Source: JBBTRP01 sp038065125 (GTDB taxonomy: Bacteria > Patescibacteriota > Patescibacteriia > JACQRZ01). From it: a stretch of DNA of 49,615 nt. Positions 1-9,135 of this stretch are shown here, one piece after another. The notes beneath the pieces were generated by a model. It did no database searches. It saw nothing but the letters and a program-made list of their open reading frames with translations, and was not told the origin of the DNA. A program made the translations under genes and the position numbers. The number at the start of each line of letters is the position of its first letter. The first letter of the stretch is position 1. The stretch spans positions 1 through 49,615 of the forward strand of contig JBBTRP010000060.1 of NCBI GenBank assembly GCA_038065125.1. The letters run 5' to 3'.

Positions 1-23
1 CGGCGTTTCCCGCGCCCTCCTGA

Positions 24-1172
24 AACATTTATACTCCAACACCGCCCGGCGCCTTCACTGCACCAGGGGCTACTCCCGCCCCACCGTCGTACGCCGCCCC
101 CGTTGAGAGCGGCCTTAACGCCCCCGCCCCCACCCCCCCGCCTCCGACACAGCAGGCTCCGACGGGACCCACCAGAGGGAATTCCCCCGGCACAGGTAGA
201 ACAGTTCCCGCCGGTACCGGCGTTCAAGCGCAACCCACCACCCTCTTTGCTCGCATCTCAAACTTCTTCGCAAACACCTGGAGCGCGATCACCCGCTCAC
301 CCGTCCAGAACAGTTATGCAGTAAATCTGCCTGTGCGCCCGGGTGGAGGACAAGGGGGAGTCTTTCCGGAGGGCGCGCGAGGAACGGGTACTGCCTTCGC
401 AAAGCAACTCACTGGCTCCGCAGAAACAAAGTTTAAAACCGAACTTGCCGCCGGAGACTATATCTACATCCCCTTAATGGACGCCCTTTTTATCGTGGAA
501 AATGCGCCGGACGACACGCATGTCAATGTCATCCAAGTTGCCGGCATCAAGACGGCAGCCACTCCAACCTTCGTCCCCATCACTCCCTCCGCGGACACGA
601 AGCTTGACTTCAAGATCCTCAAGAAAGGAAACGTCTTCCGCGTGGAGCGCGATTTGGGCATCAAGCGAATGGACGGCACTCCGCAGATCGCCCACGACCT
701 CATCGTTGACAACCGCGGCATCGTGAACATCGGCGGAGGCATCGCTCCCCCCGGCGAGAGCGACCTCGCGCTGTACGTGACGGGAAAGATGAAGGCGGAC
801 GGCTACTGTTTTGGCACCGACCCTGTCTGCGTATCAAGACGCGAAGATCTCAATTTCTGGTCCAAGACCGCCGACGGTACCAGTATCTACCCGACCGTCC
901 TTACCCAGAAGGTGGGGATTGGGACTAACGCCCCATCCCAAGCACTTACGGTCGTTGGAAATGTTAGTTCCACGGGGTTTTGCCTGGGGACCGGACCCGA
1001 TGCTTGTAAGACGTCGTGGGATCAGGTTGGGGCGCAGTGGAAAGAGGCGGCGAACGGTACGGGAGTTTCCTTTACGCAAAAGCCGGAGGCGGCAACAAAC
1101 CCCGGATTTCATGTTTGTTTCAGTCAGGGGAATACGGTTATCTCGGCAAGCCCGTGTCAGGCGGCACCGTAG
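24..1172 (+). CDS. Secreted/surface protein with VGIG-type repeats, 5' end missing
   Basis: This frame is open from 24 to the TAG at 1170-1172 and clearly codes from its first codons. It begins with a Pro/Ala/Thr-rich linker, followed by a motif of the form NFF..W..I.RSPVQNSYA, a Gly-rich stretch, a compact middle domain, and two C-terminal units. The second unit starts VGIGTNAPSQALTVVGN, the pattern common in tail-fibre-like surface proteins of Patescibacteria. Each unit ends in a Cys pair region (GYCFGTDPVC and GFCLGTGPDAC). The only in-frame start codon is the GTG at 333, which would discard the plausible linker, so the gene is treated as 5' incomplete. A TGA at 21-23 interrupts the same frame at the window edge; it may be a real stop, a frameshift or an edge error. 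The next gene starts 16 nt downstream and shares the FF..W..I.RSP..N.YA motif. Function is unknown; a surface role is inferred. Confidence 0.6.
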   Translation, partial: NIYTPTPPGAFTAPGATPAPPSYAAPVESGLNAPAPTPPPPTQQAPTGPTRGNSPGTGRTVPAGTGVQAQPTTLFARISNFFANTWSAITRSPVQNSYAVNLPVRPGGGQGGVFPEGARGTGTAFAKQLTGSAETKFKTELAAGDYIYIPLMDALFIVENAPDDTHVNVIQVAGIKTAATPTFVPITPSADTKLDFKILKKGNVFRVERDLGIKRMDGTPQIAHDLIVDNRGIVNIGGGIAPPGESDLALYVTGKMKADGYCFGTDPVCVSRREDLNFWSKTADGTSIYPTVLTQKVGIGTNAPSQALTVVGNVSSTGFCLGTGPDACKTSWDQVGAQWKEAANGTGVSFTQKPEAATNPGFHVCFSQGNTVISASPCQAAP

Positions 1173-1188
1173 GTAACATCAGAGAATC

Positions 1189-3483
1189 ATGGTGATCAAA
1201 AAGAAAAAACTCGACACGAAGAAAAGAAAAGTGCCAAAACGGTTTTTTGATGTGCGCGGGTTTTCTGGCATACCAAGGGAGATGGGTATATCGCTCGGTG
1301 TCGTGTTCGGCGCTCTTGCGCTTTTCACGATAGGATCGACGGCTCTTGCCGAAGAAAACTTTTTCGAGCGACTCTGGCATACGATTGTCCGGTCACCTAT
1401 TGAAAATGCGTATGCCGACGATGTCTGTCCATCAACGCCAGAAAAGGACTGCCGTTTTGAGAAGAGCGATTCATTGAAAAGAACATCCGATTGTTCCGAT
1501 TCGACACTCTATACGGGAGCTTGTGCTGGTCCAATTTCGCGTGTGGACGCCGCTTTCGTCTATGGGAAATGTGAAAAAAAGGCATGTCCTGCTCCTGTTC
1601 CTCCACCACCACCAACGGACGTGTGTCCGAGTACGCCAAGGCAGTTATGTCGTCATTTTAAATCAGATGCGGAATCGGCATTCAACAATAATCAAAATGA
1701 TGGCTGCAAAGACACAACACTCTATACGGGGATCTGTAACGGTATAGTTGTATCAGTACAGAATCAATTCGTCATTCGTGAATGCCAAAAAAAATCATGC
1801 GCCGCTCCTGTGGCAGAGACGCCTACGCCACCACCAACCACGCCTACGCCACCGGCGGCAACAGGTTCGTCTGGCGCAAATCAATGGATAGTCGTCGAAG
1901 CGGCGCATTGCACTGCCGAAATCCGCCGTAGTGATGATGAAATGGCATGCCGTGACGCAGAAGCCGACTGGATAGGAGACCGTTGGGGTTGTTCCGATGG
2001 TAGTACAAAAACCCAGGAGCAGTGCGTGTCATCCACAACGGGCGGAGGGGGTACGACCGCAGGAGCAATTATCACGACCCCGGAGTTGGTTGCTCCTACA
2101 GAGAACTTGACTATTGTCGGTGTTGACCCGGTATTTACTTGGGAAGGCATTACCGGAGCATTAATCTATCGGCTGTATGTCTCGTCGTCGACTGATGATG
2201 TATTTACTGATGCGACAAAAACACGGACGATCGAGATGCCAAAACCGTCTGACGTATGCGAATATGGTGTCTGCGCGCAGCGTGTTCGTGGGCTGAACGG
2301 TAACATTGCATATCATTGGAAAGTATCCGCAAGCGGAGCATCATTCAGTGGTTTTAATGATTCTTTGGTTCGTCACCTGACAACCGGCGACGTCCCGAAA
2401 CACATCTTCCTACAACCGAAAGCAGGCGACAATGTCGGGATCGGATTTAACGGAGGAACGCTCGACTATAAGCTCGCAGTCAACGGCGATCTCTATGTTG
2501 ATGGCAGTATGTATCAAAATTTTCCGACTGGTTCGAGTGAGGTCCGGGGATTCTTTGTTTCGCGGAGCGGTCAGAGCCATTATTCCGGAAACATTAACAT
2601 CTGGCCGACGGGATCTCTGGGTGTTGGAACCGTTTCCTCGCCACAGGCAAAACTACATATCCAGCGATTCTCAGGCACTGGATATGAGGGCATTCATGGC
2701 GTGCTCATCGACGAGGATGGCCCGGAAGCAAATGGGAATCCCAAGATTGAGCTTCGCGGCAACGGGAAGCACCCCTACATAGATTTTACGGGTATCAACG
2801 GGAGCGATCCCACAAAGGATTACGACTCGCGTATAATCTATGACTCGACAAATAAGAAGCTTATATTTGATCAGCCCGATGGTGGGAATGGGTACTCTTT
2901 TGACAATAAAGTATATGTAAAGGGCGACGTGAACGTGCAAACGTCAATGAGAAACGAAAACGACCGTCTCGCCCTCTCCATCGATCGCGTCGGTCTTGAT
3001 GTTGCCGAGTTGTTTGAGACCGAAGAGCCGGTCGAAGTGGGGGAGATCCTCGTCGTTGGGAAGGCCGATCGGAAGCTCAAAAAATCCACCCGACCCTATG
3101 AAGAAGAGATCATTGGTATCGTCTCCGCCTCCCCCGCACTTTTATTTGAAGGAAGTCAAGTTAAGCTCGGCTCCCGGCCGAATCGGTTTATTCAAGGATC
3201 AAAACCCCCGGTCGCGCTCTCCGGCCGCGTGCCCGTGAAGATTTCTCTGGAGAACGGCCCCATCACACCCGGAGACTATCTCACCTCATCCTCAAGGCCC
3301 GGCGTTGCCATGCGCGCGACAGAACCGGGCGCGATCGTGGGGATTGCGCTTGAAGCATATAGTGACAGCGGAGAGGGGACAGTGTTGGCGTTTGTGAATG
3401 TTGGGGAAAAGAATATATCCAAAGGAATACAGCGATTGTTGCGAGAGGTTGAACTTTTGAAAAAAAAGGTGGGCAAGCGTTAG
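1189..3483 (+). CDS. Secreted multidomain surface protein, Cys-rich repeats plus VGIG and C-terminal domain
   Basis: A 764-residue protein. It has a very basic N-terminus, a hydrophobic segment (about 33-54) ending in ALAEE that looks like a signal peptide, and then NFFERLW..IVRSPIENAYA. Two tandem Cys-rich repeats follow (about 80-135 and 145-205), each starting DVCPSTP, containing TLYTG.C and ending in a KK.C motif, separated by proline linkers. A fibronectin-like segment (about 300-400) precedes a VGIG block near 405-445 (VGIGFNGGTLDYKLAVNGD). The C-terminal 170 residues begin NDRLALS.DRVGLDVAELFE and resemble C-terminal assembly/autoprocessing domains of tail-fibre-like proteins; no catalytic residue is assigned. 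The end is a short helix (LLREVELLKKK) that could trimerise. The DNA for most of this domain is nearly identical to that in the next gene. A surface fibre or adhesin role is inferred. Confidence 0.75.
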   Translation: MVIKKKKLDTKKRKVPKRFFDVRGFSGIPREMGISLGVVFGALALFTIGSTALAEENFFERLWHTIVRSPIENAYADDVCPSTPEKDCRFEKSDSLKRTSDCSDSTLYTGACAGPISRVDAAFVYGKCEKKACPAPVPPPPPTDVCPSTPRQLCRHFKSDAESAFNNNQNDGCKDTTLYTGICNGIVVSVQNQFVIRECQKKSCAAPVAETPTPPPTTPTPPAATGSSGANQWIVVEAAHCTAEIRRSDDEMACRDAEADWIGDRWGCSDGSTKTQEQCVSSTTGGGGTTAGAIITTPELVAPTENLTIVGVDPVFTWEGITGALIYRLYVSSSTDDVFTDATKTRTIEMPKPSDVCEYGVCAQRVRGLNGNIAYHWKVSASGASFSGFNDSLVRHLTTGDVPKHIFLQPKAGDNVGIGFNGGTLDYKLAVNGDLYVDGSMYQNFPTGSSEVRGFFVSRSGQSHYSGNINIWPTGSLGVGTVSSPQAKLHIQRFSGTGYEGIHGVLIDEDGPEANGNPKIELRGNGKHPYIDFTGINGSDPTKDYDSRIIYDSTNKKLIFDQPDGGNGYSFDNKVYVKGDVNVQTSMRNENDRLALSIDRVGLDVAELFETEEPVEVGEILVVGKADRKLKKSTRPYEEEIIGIVSASPALLFEGSQVKLGSRPNRFIQGSKPPVALSGRVPVKISLENGPITPGDYLTSSSRPGVAMRATEPGAIVGIALEAYSDSGEGTVLAFVNVGEKNISKGIQRLLREVELLKKKVGKR
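2965..3353 (+). repeat. 389-bp near-identical repeat, copy 1
   Basis: By eye, this segment matches 4218-4606 at a constant offset of 1253 with one mismatch (T at 2981, C at 4234). It encodes the core of the C-terminal domain in both adjacent surface genes. Sequence on either side diverges quickly, although the proteins remain related. This fits recent gene conversion or segmental duplication. Confidence 0.95.
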
Positions 3484-3488
3484 CGAGT

Positions 3489-4733
3489 ATGGCCGGCGAG
3501 ATTTTGGAGAAAAGAACACGGCGCATCATTTCAGGACTCTTGGTAACCGGAGGATTTTTTTTATTCCTTGCCGCCGCCGCAATTGCCGAGACGGAACCGA
3601 CACTGTCGCCGAGGCATTTATTTTTTCAGCCCCGGCAGGCCGACAACGTCGGCATCGGATTTTCGGAATCCCCGGTCGACTACAAGCTCGCCGTGAATGG
3701 CGATATGTATGCGGGAGGAAAAATCTATCAAGGTGCGCTTGATCGCAGCACAAATCCTCCTTCTCTCGTGAGTCAAGAAGTAAAGATGCTTCTCTACTCA
3801 CGAAATGGAGAGTCTTATCATTCCGGCGACATCAGATTGATCGACGGCAATCTCGGCGTTGGATTTTCGGGAGAACCGGCTGCGCGGGTTCATATTCAAC
3901 GAGCGAACTATGAAGGCGCTCACGGTGTTTTGATCGACGAAGACGACCCTGAGTCGAACGGCAACCCGAAAATAGAACTTCGCGGAGGAGGTGACGACTA
4001 TCAGGCGCAGCCTTATATTGATTTTGCGGGCGGGAGTTGGAATACGCAAAGCCAGTATAAAAATTATGATACTCGTGTCATGTATTATCCCGTCACCAAA
4101 CTTTTAAGTTTTGAACAGATGAGTAATGGTAGTGTTGCTCTGAACGGGTACTCATTTGATAATAAAGTGGACGCGAAGTATGAAATTGATGTCCTCGCGT
4201 CTGTTGGCTCAAACGATCGTCTCGCCCTCTCCACCGATCGCGTCGGTCTTGATGTTGCCGAGTTGTTTGAGACCGAAGAGCCGGTCGAAGTGGGGGAGAT
4301 CCTCGTCGTTGGGAAGGCCGATCGGAAGCTCAAAAAATCCACCCGACCCTATGAAGAAGAGATCATTGGTATCGTCTCCGCCTCCCCCGCACTTTTATTT
4401 GAAGGAAGTCAAGTTAAGCTCGGCTCCCGGCCGAATCGGTTTATTCAAGGATCAAAACCCCCGGTCGCGCTCTCCGGCCGCGTGCCCGTGAAGATTTCTC
4501 TGGAGAACGGCCCCATCACACCCGGAGACTATCTCACCTCATCCTCAAGGCCCGGCGTTGCCATGCGCGCGACAGAACCGGGCGCGATCGTGGGGATTGC
4601 GCTTGAGGCGTATGACGGTGGCGGAGAAGAGAAGGTTTTGGCGTTTGTGAATATCCAAGAGAGGAACGGAGCGGCGGTTGTGCGACAGCTTGATAGGGAA
4701 ATTGAAGAGTTGAAAACAAAACTGGCGCCATGA
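3489..4733 (+). CDS. Secreted surface protein with VGIG repeat, paralogue of the preceding gene
   Basis: A 414-residue protein starting 6 nt after the previous stop. It has a basic N-terminus (EKRTRR) and a hydrophobic signal segment (about 14-34) ending AAAAIAETE. It then goes straight into the VGIG block (DNVGIGFSESPVDYKLAVNGD), a second G.LGVGFSGEPAARVHIQR unit, a section matching its neighbour (GVLIDEDDPESNGNPKIELRG) and the same C-terminal domain. It is a short version of the upstream protein, lacking the Cys-rich repeats and the fibronectin-like part. The C-terminus is a helix (RQLDREIEELKTKL) suited to oligomerisation. Its TGA stop overlaps the next start as ATGA, which suggests translational coupling. 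Function is unknown; a surface fibre subunit is plausible. Confidence 0.78.
   Translation: MAGEILEKRTRRIISGLLVTGGFFLFLAAAAIAETEPTLSPRHLFFQPRQADNVGIGFSESPVDYKLAVNGDMYAGGKIYQGALDRSTNPPSLVSQEVKMLLYSRNGESYHSGDIRLIDGNLGVGFSGEPAARVHIQRANYEGAHGVLIDEDDPESNGNPKIELRGGGDDYQAQPYIDFAGGSWNTQSQYKNYDTRVMYYPVTKLLSFEQMSNGSVALNGYSFDNKVDAKYEIDVLASVGSNDRLALSTDRVGLDVAELFETEEPVEVGEILVVGKADRKLKKSTRPYEEEIIGIVSASPALLFEGSQVKLGSRPNRFIQGSKPPVALSGRVPVKISLENGPITPGDYLTSSSRPGVAMRATEPGAIVGIALEAYDGGGEEKVLAFVNIQERNGAAVVRQLDREIEELKTKLAP
4218..4606 (+). repeat. 389-bp near-identical repeat, copy 2
   Basis: Second copy of the segment at 2965-3353, differing by one base by eye. It lies in the C-terminal domain of the shorter paralogue. 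Confidence 0.95.
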
Positions 4734-7700
4734 GAATAGTGGCAATAACAAAGATTGGGAAAATAGTTACATCAGGCATTCTGATCGGTATTTTTTTTGT
4801 CGCGGCACACTCAATTTTTTTTGATGCGGTCAAGCCATCGATCGTTCGCGCTGCCGTCACGCCCATCTACTGGATCCCTGCGAGCGGCTCATGCAGCATT
4901 CCAGAGTATAAGAGCCAAGTCGCGTGCGAACAGACACACGGGGAGTGGGTCGAGACGGTAGCGGAGTATTGCGAAAAGTCCTATACCACAAGTGAAAATT
5001 GGAATTCCAGAGATATGTGTGAGGCTTCGGCAAATACGTATACTCCCCCCGTAGAACATGCTGGATACTGCACAACGTGGACGGGTCGAAATAATGACGA
5101 CGAGACAACATGCAAGACCTACTTCCATGAATGGCACCCCGCGTGGACCGAAAATGCCAAATGCGCAGGTCCGTTGTGGAGCGGAAACTACGCGCCATTA
5201 GGCGACTGGGATTGTTTGGCCGCCAAGAGAGGCAGATGGCACGACAGGGTACTCGAGCACTGCGCGGACGGGACGACTAAGGGCAGAGACGCGTGTCTGG
5301 CAGTCGGCACATGGACCGGCATCCCGGGCCGTTGTACCGACGGCGTCAGCCCGGACATGGCATCATGCAATCTCGCGGCGGCACAGCAAGTTGAGAGCGG
5401 TGCCATTGACGCCGGTAATTTTTGCAGAGTCAAAGGAGGCGCCAAGCGATGTTCAGAGCTAAATTTTTCCTGGAGCCCGGCGAACAACTCTTCCCCAAGC
5501 GCATATACAATCAATAACGCCGCGCCATACGGGAAATACTGGCCGAGTACAAGCATCCTTTCCGCGCCGGGAAACAGCTACTGCGTTGATAATAAATGCA
5601 CCGATGTTCCAAATCCCTCGTTTTCTGTCGTAAAAGAAACGCCGTATACCGCCAATGGATATGTGAATGGCAAGCTCGTCACATTCCAAATCAAAGGAAG
5701 AACGAAGGAGTATATGTTTTATCGCATCGCGAGGGACCTGAGCTGGGATTCTGTTAAAGATCTGCCCGCATGCGAGTGTAAGGATAATGACGGCTATGAA
5801 AGCTGCGGGTTGAGCCCATATTACAGTATCGTAAGCACTGACCCAAGAGATTGCTACGACCAATACACGATTCAGGTAACCGCGCCCACGCGGCAAGAGG
5901 CGACGAAATACGGCATCTCAAAGGCGACCACATTCACGATTCCCTCCGAGACGGGTTGCGACCGGCCGCTTCAGGTGCGCCCGGGTGTGTTTGCGTGCGC
6001 TTCATGGAAATTTGATCGGCTTGAAAATTCTCCAATCGGTTCACCATGCTCCTGCGACGCGACGAACGAAAACCTGGACTGTAAGCTTGTATTTAATGGT
6101 AATTACGCGGCGGATGGGTCCGAGTGCTATGACACCTATCGCTCTATATATTATTCTGAGCCGGGATATGGCACGCGCTATTCACGTTTCAGGAAGGTCA
6201 AACGATTTGAGATTGATCCTTTTCGTTCAACCCCTATTGCCCAGGACGAACTTGCCGCCGTGCAAAGCAGGTGCTTTGGAAATTTCGATCAGATAATCGT
6301 TGAGGAGAAATCTTCAGAGACTACGGAATATACCATCCCAGTCTATAATTATACTCGCTATGTCGATGCGTCTACGCGCGCAGAACCCAATGATGCCGTC
6401 ACCTGCAGGGTCAAGCTCACCTCGCAGTATGGCCGGAATGTCGACCAAAATGGAAAAGGCTATGCCGGAGAGATATTCCAAACTCCAAATTTTATTCCAG
6501 CCCCAAGGGTCGATTATTTTTCCGGATCGACCAATACCGCCGCACCCGGAGCGACCAATAAGGCAGTAAAGGTATATCGCAAAGATCATGCCGCAGTGAC
6601 GTTTTCTTGGAGCGTGTCGTCGGCTCAGAAAGTGCGACTCATCGGGGATAATCTGCCCGGTGGATGGGAGGGATGGAGTGAGGGCAAGCAACTCCTTCAG
6701 AGCGAGGTGACCGTATCTGACTTGAGCTATGGCACCCACACCTACAAGCTTCTTGCCGTGAATTCAGCGGGAGTTCAGTCGAACGCAAGCATTATTACCG
6801 TTGAGGTTATCGACCCGCAAATAATCGCATTTGTTGACGATGGAGAGGAGACAACTTTCAATGGGAAGTTAGCGTTAAAACTCGGGATCTATGTTCAGGG
6901 GGCGACGAACATTAAAATTGAGCATGAGACGAGCGCATGGTATGGCGCGACGAACCTCGTACAACCGAAAGGAAGTTATGAGCCGGAGCGACATGATGAT
7001 GCGAGCGCGTTCGCAGTCGATTATAGGGTTCAAGCTGATCCGGGCGATACGCGTATAAAGATTCTCGCATGGAACGATCGGAATGACGGAGGAAATATGA
7101 CTCGAATTGCTACATTGGAACCGCCGATTCAAAAACACATTCAAAAAAAAACCGCAGGACGCGTAAATGATTGTAAGTTTAGAGCCTTTGCAATTGAATC
7201 CGGGACGGTATTCGCAGGATGTGAGCTCGGGGCGGCAGCATGGCATTTTACGGCCGGCGGCGCAGCTGCAACGGGAATCGGAACAGTTGCAAGTTTTTTA
7301 ATTGAAGGAGGATTACTGCTTGGCTGCGGCGCAGCGGGAATCGGTACAGGTATTGTCAGACAGTTTGGACAAGATGGAAATGGAAATAACAGTCAAAAAT
7401 GTGAGGCAAACCCGGATTATTCACCAACGGTGATGATCGGGATTTCTGTGCCGATCGGGGGAACCGGTAGTAGTTCCGGATCTTCGTCGTCCGAGAATGA
7501 TTCGACAACAGTCATCGGTTCTGACGGTCAACCAACCGGTTCGATCGGGGATGTATCGGCACTTAAGGATCAGGGGTGGAAAATGTCCGATCTTCCGCCC
7601 TCGCTGCAAGGGAGTGGGCTGCAATGGCCGCTTCCGACCACCGGATCCGGTTTGGGTGATCTACAACCGGCGAGCGTAAACATTCCCGAATTTCTCAATC

Positions 7701-8101
7701 GCGCCGAGCAACTAAAAAATGCCGGCGACCCGTTTCTCCCCGGCGGACGCTTGCGATCAAAGGAAGAGTTGCCGGCACAAGTAAAAACTCAGCCGCCACC
7801 GGAACTTTCTCCGGCACTCGCGCCGGGTCTGAGCGCTCCGTCACCAACCCTGTCGATCTTTTCAAAGACAGAGAAAAACCCCTTGAAATTGTCAGCCACT
7901 CAAAAAGGTGGATTGTCTTCAAATGCGAAGGCGCCCGCAGAGCTGCCCGCCCAATCGTCGTCATCGCATCGACGAAAGCCTAAGAATCCCCAAACACCGA
8001 CAAACACAGCACCTCCTCCCCCATCCACCCCCCCGACCGACTTAGATATAATTAATCGTATGGAAAATCCAGCGGGTGGGTCGGTTCATGTGAAGCATTA
8101 A
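4730..8101 (+). CDS. Large Cys-rich secreted protein with C-terminal hydrophobic region
   Basis: An 1123-residue protein whose ATG overlaps the previous TGA. An N-terminal hydrophobic stretch (about 13-42) looks like a signal peptide or anchor. The first half is rich in cysteine and tryptophan in repeated short modules of the type C..........W....C, resembling other Cys-rich modules in this locus. Around 600-700 there is an Ig-like section (VTFSWSVSSAQKVRLIG..., SYGTHTYKLLAVNSAG). Around 815-880 lies a long hydrophobic Ala/Gly-rich region with two or three possible membrane helices and paired cysteines. The last 250 residues are Ser/Pro-rich and probably disordered, ending GGSVHVKH. I do not recognise a family. 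The placement of the membrane region suggests an anchored surface or secretion component that works with its neighbours; this is inference. Confidence 0.75.
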   Translation: MRIVAITKIGKIVTSGILIGIFFVAAHSIFFDAVKPSIVRAAVTPIYWIPASGSCSIPEYKSQVACEQTHGEWVETVAEYCEKSYTTSENWNSRDMCEASANTYTPPVEHAGYCTTWTGRNNDDETTCKTYFHEWHPAWTENAKCAGPLWSGNYAPLGDWDCLAAKRGRWHDRVLEHCADGTTKGRDACLAVGTWTGIPGRCTDGVSPDMASCNLAAAQQVESGAIDAGNFCRVKGGAKRCSELNFSWSPANNSSPSAYTINNAAPYGKYWPSTSILSAPGNSYCVDNKCTDVPNPSFSVVKETPYTANGYVNGKLVTFQIKGRTKEYMFYRIARDLSWDSVKDLPACECKDNDGYESCGLSPYYSIVSTDPRDCYDQYTIQVTAPTRQEATKYGISKATTFTIPSETGCDRPLQVRPGVFACASWKFDRLENSPIGSPCSCDATNENLDCKLVFNGNYAADGSECYDTYRSIYYSEPGYGTRYSRFRKVKRFEIDPFRSTPIAQDELAAVQSRCFGNFDQIIVEEKSSETTEYTIPVYNYTRYVDASTRAEPNDAVTCRVKLTSQYGRNVDQNGKGYAGEIFQTPNFIPAPRVDYFSGSTNTAAPGATNKAVKVYRKDHAAVTFSWSVSSAQKVRLIGDNLPGGWEGWSEGKQLLQSEVTVSDLSYGTHTYKLLAVNSAGVQSNASIITVEVIDPQIIAFVDDGEETTFNGKLALKLGIYVQGATNIKIEHETSAWYGATNLVQPKGSYEPERHDDASAFAVDYRVQADPGDTRIKILAWNDRNDGGNMTRIATLEPPIQKHIQKKTAGRVNDCKFRAFAIESGTVFAGCELGAAAWHFTAGGAAATGIGTVASFLIEGGLLLGCGAAGIGTGIVRQFGQDGNGNNSQKCEANPDYSPTVMIGISVPIGGTGSSSGSSSSENDSTTVIGSDGQPTGSIGDVSALKDQGWKMSDLPPSLQGSGLQWPLPTTGSGLGDLQPASVNIPEFLNRAEQLKNAGDPFLPGGRLRSKEELPAQVKTQPPPELSPALAPGLSAPSPTLSIFSKTEKNPLKLSATQKGGLSSNAKAPAELPAQSSSSHRRKPKNPQTPTNTAPPPPSTPPTDLDIINRMENPAGGSVHVKH

Positions 8102-8115
8102 TCAAATTAAAAACT

Positions 8116-8985
8116 ATGATGAGTCACCGATATCTCTTTGTTCCGATTGTGTCACTTTTTCTTGCGACTACCGTGAATGCTCAGGCGTTCCCTCAGCAAG
8201 AATTTTTGAGCCAGTTCGCTGGCCAACCTCAGCAAGTCGTTATTCCTCCTTCGGCTCCCAATGCACTCGTTTTTGGTATTCTCGGCGGCGTCGCCCTCCT
8301 CTGGGTTCTCTGGGCGGTGTTTCTTCTCTTGAGCATCTTCAAGAAGATGAACCATATTCCCCGGGAGAAACTTCTCGGAGAGGCGTGGAGCCTGACGCTC
8401 AAGAACAAGAAGGTTGTCGTCCTCATGTTCCTTGCCCAGTTTTTTCTCTCGCTTACGCCCGCACTGATCCAATGGTTTTTGCGCGGAACGCTTGGCGTTA
8501 CAAATCAGTATCTTTTTAACGGGGTTGGTGTTCTTTTCCAGGTCGTGAACCTTCTTGCAAGTCTCTGGATTCTCCATACGCTCCTCGAGCTCTCCAAGGG
8601 AAAAGAGGTTAAGCGGTTTGAGTTTTCTTTCACGCCGAGTCAAATTTTTTCCTTTCTTGGTGCCGCGTTTATCACAACACTTGCAACCATTCTCGGCCTC
8701 GCCCTTTTGATTATCCCCGGCATCATCATCGCAACCGCCCTATCTTTTTTCCCGCTTTTCATCCTGGAGAAACACGAAAAGCCGCTCCAGGCTCTCAAGT
8801 CAAGTATCGCCCTGACCAAGGGCACGCGATTTGAATTGTTTCTTATGTACTTTCTTCTCCTTGTGCTCAATATCGTCGGCTTCTCGGCATTTATCGTCGG
8901 ATTGTTTGTCACGCTTCCACTGACTGCATTCGTGTGGATCGGGATGGGGAGAAGTCTCGAATCGAGAAAAATTTTAAGGCAGTAA
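8116..8985 (+). CDS. Polytopic membrane protein, glycerophosphodiesterase-membrane-domain/DUF975-like
   Basis: A 289-residue protein, 14 nt after the Cys-rich gene, probably in the same operon. A signal-like N-terminus ends VNAQAFPQ. It is followed by about six membrane helices: about 52-75 (VFGILGGVALLWVLWAVFLLLSI), 97-115, 130-155, 178-215 (a long hairpin with LALLIIPGIIIATALSFFPLFI) and 235-275. The sequence after the hairpin, LEKHEKPLQALKSSIALTKG, is the pattern seen in DUF975 and glycerophosphoryl diester phosphodiesterase membrane-domain proteins, where a conserved amphipathic helix follows a bent membrane helix. No enzymatic domain is attached. Molecular function is unknown; a role in membrane organisation or in export of its neighbours is possible. 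Confidence 0.7.
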   Translation: MMSHRYLFVPIVSLFLATTVNAQAFPQQEFLSQFAGQPQQVVIPPSAPNALVFGILGGVALLWVLWAVFLLLSIFKKMNHIPREKLLGEAWSLTLKNKKVVVLMFLAQFFLSLTPALIQWFLRGTLGVTNQYLFNGVGVLFQVVNLLASLWILHTLLELSKGKEVKRFEFSFTPSQIFSFLGAAFITTLATILGLALLIIPGIIIATALSFFPLFILEKHEKPLQALKSSIALTKGTRFELFLMYFLLLVLNIVGFSAFIVGLFVTLPLTAFVWIGMGRSLESRKILRQ

Positions 8986-9090
8986 GGACACCGAGCCGTA
9001 GTCCGGCCGTAAAAGAAAGTACCGTACTTTTGACAGAACTCCCCGATGTGAGTTGGAGGGTTTTTGATATATTGCAATTTGCAAAACGAC

Positions 9091-9106
9091 GGGAAAAAGG
9101 GGCAGG
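9091..9106 (+). repeat. Left copy of flanking motif GGGAAAAAGGGGCAGG
   Basis: A 16-nt G/A-rich element upstream of the AAA ATPase gene. A close variant lies immediately after that gene (10308-10324, GGGGAAAAGGGGTCAGG). The pair brackets an AT-rich gene unlike its surroundings and may mark the ends of an inserted segment. Confidence 0.5.
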
Positions 9107-9135
9107 AGCGTCCCAGATTAATTCATTAATGCAGG

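Noticed and set aside
1..1172. TGA recoded as glycine (as in Absconditabacteria/Gracilibacteria), suggested by the TGA at 21-23
   Set aside because: TGA terminates several genes here (ends at 4733, 18125, 33051, 39085 and 48930), and no other conserved gene has an internal TGA.
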